Of a stretch of 64,000 nucleotides of DNA, positions 40,424 through 48,116 are shown in pieces. Source of the stretch: Tepidimonas fonticaldi (GTDB lineage: Bacteria > Pseudomonadota > Gammaproteobacteria > Burkholderiales > Burkholderiaceae_C); assembly GCF_007556755.1 (NCBI RefSeq), contig NZ_VJOO01000009.1:28944-92943 (forward strand). Direction: 5' to 3'. Numbering within the stretch: the first letter of the stretch is position 1; each line of letters begins with the position of its first letter. The position numbers and the translations under genes are program-made. The notes below the pieces were generated by a model. The model did not search any database, was not told where the DNA came from, and worked only from the letters and a program-made list of their open reading frames with translations.

Positions 40424-42469
40424 ATGTTCCACAAAATTCTGATCGCCAACCGCGGAGAGATCGCCTGCCGCGTGGCCGCCACGGCGCGCCGGCTGGGCAT
40501 CCGCACCGTCGCCGTGTACTCCGAGGCCGATGCGCAGGCGCGTCACGTCGCCGCCTGCGACGAGGCGGTGTGCGTCGGCGGCGCCGCGCCCAAGGACAGC
40601 TATCTGCGCTGGGAGCGCATCATCGAGGCCGCGCGGGCCACCGGCGCCCAGGCCATCCACCCGGGCTACGGCTTCCTGAGCGAAAACGAGGGCTTTGCGC
40701 AAGCCTGCGCGGACGCGGGGCTGGTGTTCATCGGCCCGCCGCCGTCGGCCATCGCCGCCATGGGTCTAAAGGCGGAGTCCAAGCGCCTGATGGAAACCGC
40801 CGGCGTGCCGCTGGTGCCCGGCTACCACGGCGCCGATCAGGATCCGCGCCTGCTCAAGGCCGAGGCCGACCGCATCGGCTACCCGGTGTTGATCAAGGCC
40901 AGCGCGGGCGGCGGCGGCAAGGGCATGCGGCTGGTGGAGGCGCCCGAGGCCTTCGACGACGCCCTGGCCTCGTGCCAGCGCGAGGCGCTCAACAGCTTTG
41001 GCGACGCGGCGGTGCTCATCGAAAAATATGTGCAGCGCCCGCGCCACATCGAGATCCAGGTGTTTGCCGATGCGCACGGCAACGCGGTCTACCTGTTCGA
41101 GCGCGATTGCTCGGTGCAGCGCCGCCACCAGAAGGTGCTGGAGGAGGCCCCCGCCCCCGGCATGCCGCCGGAGCTGCGCGAGCGCATGGGGCTGGCCGCC
41201 GTGGCGGCCGCGCGCGCGGTCGGCTATGTGGGCGCGGGGACGGTGGAGTTCATCGTCGAGCAGCCACAGGGGTACGACCACCCCGAGGCGATGCGCTTTT
41301 ACTTCATGGAGATGAACACCCGGCTGCAGGTCGAGCATCCGGTGACCGAAGCCATCACCGGGCTGGATCTGGTCGAGTGGCAGTTGCGCGTGGCGGCGGG
41401 CGAGCCGCTGCCCCTGGCCCAGCGCGACCTGCGCCTGCAGGGCCACGCGATCGAGGCGCGCATCTGCGCCGAGAACCCGGACAACCAGTTTCTGCCTGCC
41501 ACGGGCCGACTGAGCGTGTACCGCAAGCCGGCGTGCAGCGCCTTTGCCGTGTCGGATGTGCGCATCGACGACGGCGTGGGCGAGGGCGACACCATCAGCC
41601 CGCACTACGACTCCATGATCGCCAAGCTGATCGTGCGCGGCGACACGCGCGAGCAGGCGCTGGCGCGGCTGGACCAGGCGCTGGCGCAGTTGCACATCGT
41701 CGGCGTGGCCAACAATGTGGCGTTTTTGCGCCATGTGGTGCGCAGCCCATCGTTCGCGCAGGCGCGGCTGGACACGGCGCTCATCGCGCGCGAGTCCGCC
41801 GTCCTCTTTGGCCAGCAGCCGGTTTCGTTGACGGCGGCGGTGGCGATCGCGGTCGCCCACACCCTGACCACCGAGGCGCAGGCCGCCCAGGAGGCGAGTG
41901 CCGAGGGGCACGACCCCTGGCGCGCGCGCGACGGCTTTGCCAGCCATGGCGAGCGCAGCCGGCGCTTCGCCTTCCAGTGGGGAGAGGACACCGTGCCGGC
42001 CCGCCTGACCTGGCGCCGCGACGGCTCCCGCTGGCTGGTGGTGGGCGAGGGCGAAGCCGCCACCGCCGGCGCGCTGGCGTGGCGCGACGCGCCCGGGGGC
42101 GGCTGGGCGCTGGGGGTATCGTTTGCCGGCGAGGACTGGCGCGCCACCGTCTACGCCCAGGGGGAACGGCTGCATCTGTTCACCCCGCAGGGGTCGGCCG
42201 CCATCGTCGAGGTGGACCTGCTGGCCCACGCCGGTGACGCGGCGGCCGAGGGCGGGCGGCTCACCGCGCCCATGCCGGGCAAGGTCGTCGCCTTCCTGGT
42301 GCAGGCTGGCGATGCGGTCAAGAAGGGGCAGCCGCTGGCCGTGCTGGAAGCGATGAAGATGGAGCACACCATCGCCGCCCCGGCCGACGGCACCGTCGCC
42401 GAGCTGCTGTATGCGCCCGGCGATCAGGTGGCCGACGGGGCCGAGCTGCTGCGTCTGGGCGGCGCCTGA
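40424..42469 (+). CDS. mccA: 3-methylcrotonyl-CoA carboxylase, alpha (biotin) subunit
   Basis: 681 residues. Biotin carboxylase domain about 1-450 (KILIANRGEIACRV, KASAGGGGKGMRLV, ERDCSVQRRHQKVLEEAPAP, MNTRLQVEHPVTE), a linking BT domain, and a C-terminal biotinyl domain with Lys645 in EAMKMEH. It uses ATP and bicarbonate to carboxylate biotin. Also called liuD. It lies 13 bp after liuC, probably in one transcript from 36289. Confidence 0.95.
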   Translation: MFHKILIANRGEIACRVAATARRLGIRTVAVYSEADAQARHVAACDEAVCVGGAAPKDSYLRWERIIEAARATGAQAIHPGYGFLSENEGFAQACADAGLVFIGPPPSAIAAMGLKAESKRLMETAGVPLVPGYHGADQDPRLLKAEADRIGYPVLIKASAGGGGKGMRLVEAPEAFDDALASCQREALNSFGDAAVLIEKYVQRPRHIEIQVFADAHGNAVYLFERDCSVQRRHQKVLEEAPAPGMPPELRERMGLAAVAAARAVGYVGAGTVEFIVEQPQGYDHPEAMRFYFMEMNTRLQVEHPVTEAITGLDLVEWQLRVAAGEPLPLAQRDLRLQGHAIEARICAENPDNQFLPATGRLSVYRKPACSAFAVSDVRIDDGVGEGDTISPHYDSMIAKLIVRGDTREQALARLDQALAQLHIVGVANNVAFLRHVVRSPSFAQARLDTALIARESAVLFGQQPVSLTAAVAIAVAHTLTTEAQAAQEASAEGHDPWRARDGFASHGERSRRFAFQWGEDTVPARLTWRRDGSRWLVVGEGEAATAGALAWRDAPGGGWALGVSFAGEDWRATVYAQGERLHLFTPQGSAAIVEVDLLAHAGDAAAEGGRLTAPMPGKVVAFLVQAGDAVKKGQPLAVLEAMKMEHTIAAPADGTVAELLYAPGDQVADGAELLRLGGA

Positions 42470-42528
42470 CCCGGCGCTTGACCCAGTGCGACAGCGCGCC
42501 CCTGCCGAGTGCGCTAGGCTTGCGGGCC

Positions 42529-43449
42529 ATGCACCTGACGTTTTGCTGCACCGATACCAAGGCCGAGCCCTGGCTGGCCGGCCTGCGCGCCGCGCTGCCC
42601 GGCGCCGCCGTCAGCGAGTGGACGCCGGGGGCGCCCCCGGCGGACTATGCGGTCGTCTGGGCGCCGCCGCAGCGCTTCATCGACGAGCAGCCGCGCCTGC
42701 GCGCCCTGTTCAACATCGGCGCCGGAGTCGATGCCTTGCTGCGCCTGCGCTTGCCCCCGGGGCTGCGCGTGGTGCGGCTGGACGACGCCGGCATGGCGGT
42801 GCAAATGGCCGAATACGTCTGCCACGCGGTGATTCGCCAGTTCCGGGAGTTCGACGCCTACGAAGCGGCCCAGCGCGAGGAGCGGTGGGCCTTTCGCAAA
42901 CCGCAGCGGCGCGCCGACTGGACCGTCGGTTTGCTGGGCCTGGGCGTGCTGGGCACGCGCGTCGCGCAGGCGCTGCAGGGGTTCGAGTTTCCCGTCATCG
43001 GCTACAGCCGCAGCCCCAAGGCGCTGCCAGGGGTGATCAGCTTTCATGGCGCGGACGGGCTGGCCCCGTTTCTGGCGCGCAGCCGTGTGCTGGTCAATCT
43101 GCTGCCGCTGACGCCCGAGACGCGCGGGCTGCTCAACCGCCAGACGCTGGCCCAACTGCCGCGCGGGGCGTACCTGATCAACGTCGCGCGCGGGGCCCAT
43201 GTGGTGGAAGACGACCTCCTCGCGCTGCTGGACAGCGGCCACCTCAGCGGTGCCGCACTGGACGTGTTTGCGACCGAGCCGCTGCCCGCCGGGCACCCGT
43301 TTTGGCGGCATCCGCGCATCACCGTCACCCCCCACACGGCCGCGCGCACCCTGCGCGATGAGAGCATCGCCCAGATTGCCGGCAAGATCCTCGCGCTGGA
43401 GCGCGGCGAGCCGATCCGCGGCGTCGTCGATCCGGCGCGCGGCTATTGA
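42529..43449 (+). CDS. GhrA-like D-2-hydroxyacid dehydrogenase
   Basis: 306 residues. The NAD(P)-binding loop is VGLLGLGVLGTRVAQAL (about 143-159). Catalytic Arg, Glu and His appear in LINVARGAHVVEDDL, ALDVFATEPLP and VTPHTAARTL. The overall form resembles glyoxylate/hydroxypyruvate reductase A. It sits between mccA and HMG-CoA lyase on the same strand although no such enzyme is needed for leucine breakdown. The start is ATG 42529. Confidence 0.88.
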   Translation: MHLTFCCTDTKAEPWLAGLRAALPGAAVSEWTPGAPPADYAVVWAPPQRFIDEQPRLRALFNIGAGVDALLRLRLPPGLRVVRLDDAGMAVQMAEYVCHAVIRQFREFDAYEAAQREERWAFRKPQRRADWTVGLLGLGVLGTRVAQALQGFEFPVIGYSRSPKALPGVISFHGADGLAPFLARSRVLVNLLPLTPETRGLLNRQTLAQLPRGAYLINVARGAHVVEDDLLALLDSGHLSGAALDVFATEPLPAGHPFWRHPRITVTPHTAARTLRDESIAQIAGKILALERGEPIRGVVDPARGY

Positions 43450-43467
43450 ACGACCCAGAACCCTGCC

Positions 43468-44400
43468 ATGAGTACCGCGAACTACCCCGCCCGTGTCCGC
43501 CTGATCGACGTCGGCCCGCGCGACGGCCTGCAAAACGAAAAGCAGCCCGTGCCCGCGGCGGTCAAAATCGAACTCGTGCACCGCCTGCAGGCCGCGGGCC
43601 TGTGGGAGATCGAAGTCACCAGTTACGTCAGCCCCAAATGGGTGCCGCAGATGGCCGACAACCACGCCGTCATGGCCGGTATCACCCGCCAGCCGGGCGT
43701 GCGCTACTCCGTGCTCACGCCCAACCTCAAGGGCTTCGAGGCGGCGCTGGCCGACCGGCCGGACGAGATCGTGGTGTTCGGTGCGGCCAGCGAGGCGTTC
43801 AGCCAGAAGAACATCAACTGCAGCATTGCCGAGAGCATCGAGCGCTTTGCGCCGGTGGTGGAAGCGGCGCGCAAGGCCGGTATTGCCGTGCGCGGCGCCA
43901 TGAGTTGCACCGTGGGCTGCCCGTACGAGGGCGACATCGCGCCCGAGCGCGTGGGCATGCTGGCCCGGTTGATGAAGGGTATCGGCGTGCAGCGCGTGGA
44001 CGTGGCCGACACCATCGGCGTGGGCACGCCGCTGAAGGTGCAGCGCGCCATCGAGGCGACGCTGGCCCACTACGACATCGACCACATCAGCGGCCATTTC
44101 CACGACACCTATGGCCAGGCGCTGGCCAACACGCTGGCGGCGCTGCAGATGGGGGTGTGGAACTTTCAATCCTCGGTCGCGGGGCTGGGCGGCTGCCCCT
44201 ACGCCAAAGGCGCGACCGGCAATGTCGCCACCGAGGACGTGGTCTATCTGCTGCACGGCCTGGGCATCGACACGGGCATCGATCTGGAGGCGCTGGCCGA
44301 CACCGGCGCCTGGATCAGCGAACGGTTGGGGCGTCCGACGGGGTCGCGCGTCGGGCGTGCCCTGCTGGCCAAGCGCGCGTCCGCAGCAGAGAGGTGCTGA
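43468..44400 (+). CDS. mvaB: hydroxymethylglutaryl-CoA lyase
   Basis: 310 residues. It cleaves HMG-CoA into acetoacetate and acetyl-CoA, ending the leucine pathway. DVGPRDGLQNEKQPVPA at the N terminus, MSCTVGCPYEGDIAPERV, SGHFHDTYGQALAN and the active-site loop GLGGCPYAKGATGNVATEDVVYLL are all present. Also called liuE or hmgL. It starts 18 bp after the 2-hydroxyacid dehydrogenase. Confidence 0.95.
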   Translation: MSTANYPARVRLIDVGPRDGLQNEKQPVPAAVKIELVHRLQAAGLWEIEVTSYVSPKWVPQMADNHAVMAGITRQPGVRYSVLTPNLKGFEAALADRPDEIVVFGAASEAFSQKNINCSIAESIERFAPVVEAARKAGIAVRGAMSCTVGCPYEGDIAPERVGMLARLMKGIGVQRVDVADTIGVGTPLKVQRAIEATLAHYDIDHISGHFHDTYGQALANTLAALQMGVWNFQSSVAGLGGCPYAKGATGNVATEDVVYLLHGLGIDTGIDLEALADTGAWISERLGRPTGSRVGRALLAKRASAAERC

Positions 44401-44401
44401 G

Positions 44402-44908
44402 ATGTGTGGCGCGCAGGTCAAACCGCTGCCCGAGGGGGTGCGCCGCGTCGCGGCCGCCTTGCATGGCCATGGTGCCGGGCACGAGCCGGTGATGCTGGAC
44501 GACGCCGCGCGCACGGCGCAACAGGCGGCCGATGCGCTGGGCGTGGCGTTGGGTCAGATCGCCAAGAGCATCATCTTCCGCCGGCTGCCGGACGATGCGG
44601 CGGTGCTGGTCATCACCAGCGGCGACCGCCGCGTGGACGAGGCCAAGGTGGCCCCGCTGGTGTGTGCGCCGGGCCAATCGCTGGGGCGGGCGGATGCGGC
44701 GTTCGTCAAGGCGGCGACGGGGTTTTCGATCGGCGGGGTGGCGCCGCTGGCGCATGCCCGCCCCCCGGTGACGCTGATCGATGCCGAGCTGTTTCGCTTC
44801 GACGTGATCTGGGCCGCGGCGGGGCATCCGCATGCGGTGTTTCGGCTGACCCCGGCGGAGCTGCGGGCATGGACCGGGGCCCCGGTGGCCGATGTCACCG
44901 CCCGCTAA
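44402..44908 (+). CDS. YbaK/EbsC-type aminoacyl-tRNA deacylase domain protein
   Basis: 168 residues, one YbaK/ProRS-INS domain: IAKSIIFRRLPDDAAVLVITSGDRRVDEAKV and AAFVKAATGFSIGGVAPLAH are the family blocks, with the conserved Lys and GxxPxxH. Such proteins hydrolyse mis-charged tRNAs. It starts one base after the mvaB stop, so it may be co-translated, but a role in leucine metabolism is not implied. Its stop TAA begins a TAACAT that may be the next gene's -10. Confidence 0.88.
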   Translation: MCGAQVKPLPEGVRRVAAALHGHGAGHEPVMLDDAARTAQQAADALGVALGQIAKSIIFRRLPDDAAVLVITSGDRRVDEAKVAPLVCAPGQSLGRADAAFVKAATGFSIGGVAPLAHARPPVTLIDAELFRFDVIWAAAGHPHAVFRLTPAELRAWTGAPVADVTAR

Positions 44909-44917
44909 CATCCGCCC

Positions 44918-45160
44918 ATGACGACGAATCCCCCCGCTCGCCGCCGCCTGTCGCTGGCCGATGCGCTGCGCCGCAGCCCGGCCGGGGCGCCCGTGCCGTC
45001 GCCCTGCATCGGCGTCTGCCGCATGGACGAAGCCCGCGGCCTGTGCGCCGGTTGCTGGCGCACGCTAGACGAGATCGCCGCCTGGGGCGGCAGCGACGAT
45101 GCCACCCGGCGCCGTATTTGGCAGGCGGTGGAGGCGCGGCAGGCGGCCGCGCTCGGCTGA
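44918..45160 (+). CDS. DUF1289 domain protein
   Basis: 80 residues. PSPCIGVCRMDEARGLCAGCWRTLDEIAAWG carries four Cys in the DUF1289 pattern, probably a small metal or Fe-S site; function unknown. The first 25 residues are basic. There is no Shine-Dalgarno, and TAACAT at 44906-44911 ends six bases before the ATG, so the mRNA may be leaderless. It is convergent with the diguanylate cyclase gene. Confidence 0.88.
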   Translation: MTTNPPARRRLSLADALRRSPAGAPVPSPCIGVCRMDEARGLCAGCWRTLDEIAAWGGSDDATRRRIWQAVEARQAAALG

Positions 45161-45166
45161 GCGGCG

Positions 45167-46087
45167 TCAGGCCGCGGCGGCCGGTGCGGGCGACGCGCCA
45201 TCGGCGGGTTCGGCCAGCGCGGCCCGCCGGTCGCTGCGCTTGGCGCGGTACATGGCGCGGTCGGCGCTGCGCAGCAGGTCCGCCAGTTGCCGCCCGTCGC
45301 GGGGGTAGCGCGCGATGCCGATGCTGCCGCCCACCGCCACCTCCACCCCCTGGTTGCGGATGGGCTCGGCCACGGCGAGGGCGAGCCGCTCCCCCAGCGA
45401 CAGCAGCAGTTGGGCGTCGCGCTGGTCGCGCAGCAGGATCACGAATTCGTCCCCACCCAGGCGGGCGACGGTATCCGTCTCGCGCACCTGCTGCTGCAGC
45501 CGCCGCGCGACGGTTTGCAGCACCCGGTCGCCCCATTCGTGCCCGTGGCGGTCGTTGACCGGCTTGAAGCGATCCAGATCGAGCAGCATGAGCGCGTGCT
45601 CGCCGTCCCCGCCGAGCAGCGGCTGGGCGGCGCGTGCCAGGCCCGACCGGTTGGCCAGGCCCGTCAGGGGGTCGGTGGCTGCGGCCTCGGCCAGGTCGGC
45701 GGCGCGCCGTCCCAGCACGGCCTGCTCCTCCTGCAGGGCTCGAATGCGGCGGCTCAGGGCGATGGCAAAGACGACCAGCTCGGCCACGATGCCGATCTGC
45801 AGGCCGTTGGCGAGCACGAACGGCGCGTGGAGCACGCCCTGGTTGACCAGCACCAGCGCGATCACCATGACGAACAGCGCGCCCTGGCCCGCCAGGTACC
45901 AGCGCGCCGGCCCCGCGGCCCGCACGGCGTCCAGGGTCAGCGTGCCATCCGGATCCGCCAGCATTTTCACCTGGCCTGTCAGCGGCAGCCCGGACGGCAG
46001 CCGCTGCACCAGGACGCCGTCGCCCGCCCAGGCCGACAGGGCAAGCATCCACCCCAGGAGCAGCGTCCCTAACCGCCGCCATGCCAT
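45167..46087 (-). CDS. diguanylate cyclase with truncated 7TMR-DISM sensor
   Basis: 306 residues. An N-terminal signal segment (LLLGWMLALSAWA) is followed by a short piece resembling the start of the 7TMR-DISMED2 domain (VKMLADPDGTLTLDAVRAA). The sequence then jumps to what looks like the last two helices of the 7TM domain (ARWYLAGQGALF to NGLQIGIVAELVVFAIALSRRI). The GGDEF domain is complete: TDPLTGLANR, RLGGDEFVILL and an inhibitory RETD site five residues before GGDEF. It should make c-di-GMP. ATG 46087 was chosen for the signal segment; longer upstream frames are possible. It is divergent from the formate dehydrogenase genes. Confidence 0.82.
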   Translation of the reverse strand: MAWRRLGTLLLGWMLALSAWAGDGVLVQRLPSGLPLTGQVKMLADPDGTLTLDAVRAAGPARWYLAGQGALFVMVIALVLVNQGVLHAPFVLANGLQIGIVAELVVFAIALSRRIRALQEEQAVLGRRAADLAEAAATDPLTGLANRSGLARAAQPLLGGDGEHALMLLDLDRFKPVNDRHGHEWGDRVLQTVARRLQQQVRETDTVARLGGDEFVILLRDQRDAQLLLSLGERLALAVAEPIRNQGVEVAVGGSIGIARYPRDGRQLADLLRSADRAMYRAKRSDRRAALAEPADGASPAPAAAA

Positions 46088-46355
46088 GGCCCACCCCGTC
46101 GCCAGGAACGGCGACCGGCGGGGGCATGGGTGCGCAAGCAAGCCGGTGGGCATGGGGACGTTGGCCGACCGGGAGGCCGCCAGGGAGGGAAATTGCGCGA
46201 TCATGCTCGCAGAGACGGGCGGCGCCGCCGTGTCGTTCCCGTCTTGGCCGGTGCCGCGTCGCCTATCGGGGCTGTCCGAGGGTTTGCGGCATGTAGTAAA
46301 GTGCATCAGGCAGACCAAAATTCGGCCGAACCAGCGGCGATTTCAGGAGCAAGAG

Positions 46356-48116
46356 GTGAATTCAACTGCATTGGCGCAGCGGCCGTCCGACCGGCTGGGC
46401 CGTCCGGTCCCCAAGGGCCGCACCCCCACGCCGCAGGCCCGCGCCACGGTGGCCCGGCTGTGCGACGGGCTGGAGCCGCGGCGCGACCTGCTGATCGAGC
46501 ACCTGCACCGGCTGCAGGACGCCTTGGGCGGCCTGTCGCGCGACGCTCTGGTCGCGCTGGCCGAGCGGCTGCGCCTGAGCCAGGCCGAGGTCTACGAGGT
46601 CGCGACGTTCTACCACCACTTCCGCGTTCTGGACGACGGCGCGGTGCCGCCGCGCGTGACGGTGCGCGTCTGCACCAGCCTGCCGTGCGCGCAGGCCGGC
46701 GGCGAGGGGCTGCTGGCGCGTGTGCGCGCTGCGCTGGCCGGCGACCCGGGCGTGGCGGTGGAGGCGGTGCCGTGCATTGGGCAGTGCCACGCGGCGCCGG
46801 CCGCCTGCGTCGGGCAGCGGCAGGTGGCCCCGGCGCCGGCCGAGGCGGTGATCGAGCTGGCGCGCGCTGGCGAGACCGCGCCGCGCCGCGCCCCGGCGCA
46901 CGGCGCACCGCCGCAGCCGCACGACTACGCGCAGCTGGAGCGGCTGCTCCGCGGCGAGCTGCGCCCGATCGACGTGCTGCGGGAGCTGGAGGCCAGCGGC
47001 CTGCGCGGCCTGGGCGGCGCGGGCTTTCCGGCCTGGCGCAAGTGGGTCACGGTGGCCGGCCAGCCGGGGCCGCGCCACGGCGTCGTCAACGTGGACGAGG
47101 GCGAGGTCGGCACCTTCAAGGACTGGCACCTGCTGGCGCACGACCCGCGCCCGGCGCTGGAGGGTCTGCTGATCGCCGCCGCCGTGGTGGGCCTGCGCCA
47201 CCTGTGGATCTATGTGCGTGACGAATACCCCGACGTGCGCGCCCTGCTGGCGCAGGAGCTGCGGGCCCTGCGCGAGCGGCTGGCCGTCTGGCAGCAGCGC
47301 CACCCGCACGCCTTCGGCGACCCGGACGCGCCCCGGGCGGACGGCACGCGCGCGCTGCTGCCGGCGGGCGGGCCGGCGATCGAGCTGCGCCGCGGCGCCG
47401 GCGCCTACGTCTGCGGCGAGGAGTCGGCGCTGATCGAGTCGATCGAGGGCAAGCGCGGCCTGCCGCGCCTGCGCCCGCCGATCGTCGCGCAGCGGGGCGT
47501 GTTCGGCCGCCCGACGCTGGCGCACAACGTCGAGACGCTGTGGTGGCTGCCGACGCTGCTGCGCGACGGCGGGGCGGCCTGGGCCGCCGGCGGCGTGCGC
47601 GGCCGGGCCGGCTGGCGGCGCTACAGCGTCAGCGGCCGCGTGCGCCGGCCCGGCTGCTACCTGCGCCCGGCCGGCACCACGCTGCGCGAGCTGATCGAGG
47701 CCGCCGGCGGCATGGCCGACGGCCACGAGCTGTACGCCTTCCTGCCGGGCGGCGCCTCCGGCGGCATCCTGCCGGCGGCGCTGGCCGACGAGCCGCTGGA
47801 CTTCGACACGCTGGCCGCGCACGGCGCCTTCGTCGGCTCGATGGCGGTGGTGGTGCTGTCGCAGGCCGACCGCGCACGCGACGCCGCGGCGTCGCTGCTG
47901 CGCTTCTTCGCGCACGAATCCTGCGGCCAGTGCACGCCGTGCCGCGCCGGCACGGCGCAGGCGGTGGCGCTGCTGCAGGACGAGGTCTGGGGCCGCGAGC
48001 GCCTGGCGGACCTGTCGCAGGCGATGCGCGAGGCCTCCATCTGCGGGTTGGGGCAGGCCGCGCCCAACCCGTTCGACAGCGTGTTGCGCTACTTTCCGCA
48101 TGAGGTGACGCGATGA
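46356..48116 (+). CDS. formate dehydrogenase NADH-binding subunit, fused NuoE-NuoF (FdsG-FdsB) type
   Basis: 586 residues. The N-terminal third is a thioredoxin-like 24-kDa domain with a [2Fe-2S] site at Cys106, Cys111, Cys140 and Cys144 (C-x4-C, C-x3-C). The rest is the 51-kDa domain: GLRGLGGAGFPAWRKW, VNVDEGEVGTFKDW (FMN), GAGAYVCGEESALIESIEGKRG-like (NADH) and the [4Fe-4S] ligands Cys523, Cys526, Cys529 with a further Cys in SICGLG. It passes electrons from formate oxidation to NAD. The start is GTG 46356 with AGGAG six bases before it. It overlaps the catalytic-subunit gene by ATGA. Confidence 0.92.
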   Translation: MNSTALAQRPSDRLGRPVPKGRTPTPQARATVARLCDGLEPRRDLLIEHLHRLQDALGGLSRDALVALAERLRLSQAEVYEVATFYHHFRVLDDGAVPPRVTVRVCTSLPCAQAGGEGLLARVRAALAGDPGVAVEAVPCIGQCHAAPAACVGQRQVAPAPAEAVIELARAGETAPRRAPAHGAPPQPHDYAQLERLLRGELRPIDVLRELEASGLRGLGGAGFPAWRKWVTVAGQPGPRHGVVNVDEGEVGTFKDWHLLAHDPRPALEGLLIAAAVVGLRHLWIYVRDEYPDVRALLAQELRALRERLAVWQQRHPHAFGDPDAPRADGTRALLPAGGPAIELRRGAGAYVCGEESALIESIEGKRGLPRLRPPIVAQRGVFGRPTLAHNVETLWWLPTLLRDGGAAWAAGGVRGRAGWRRYSVSGRVRRPGCYLRPAGTTLRELIEAAGGMADGHELYAFLPGGASGGILPAALADEPLDFDTLAAHGAFVGSMAVVVLSQADRARDAAASLLRFFAHESCGQCTPCRAGTAQAVALLQDEVWGRERLADLSQAMREASICGLGQAAPNPFDSVLRYFPHEVTR

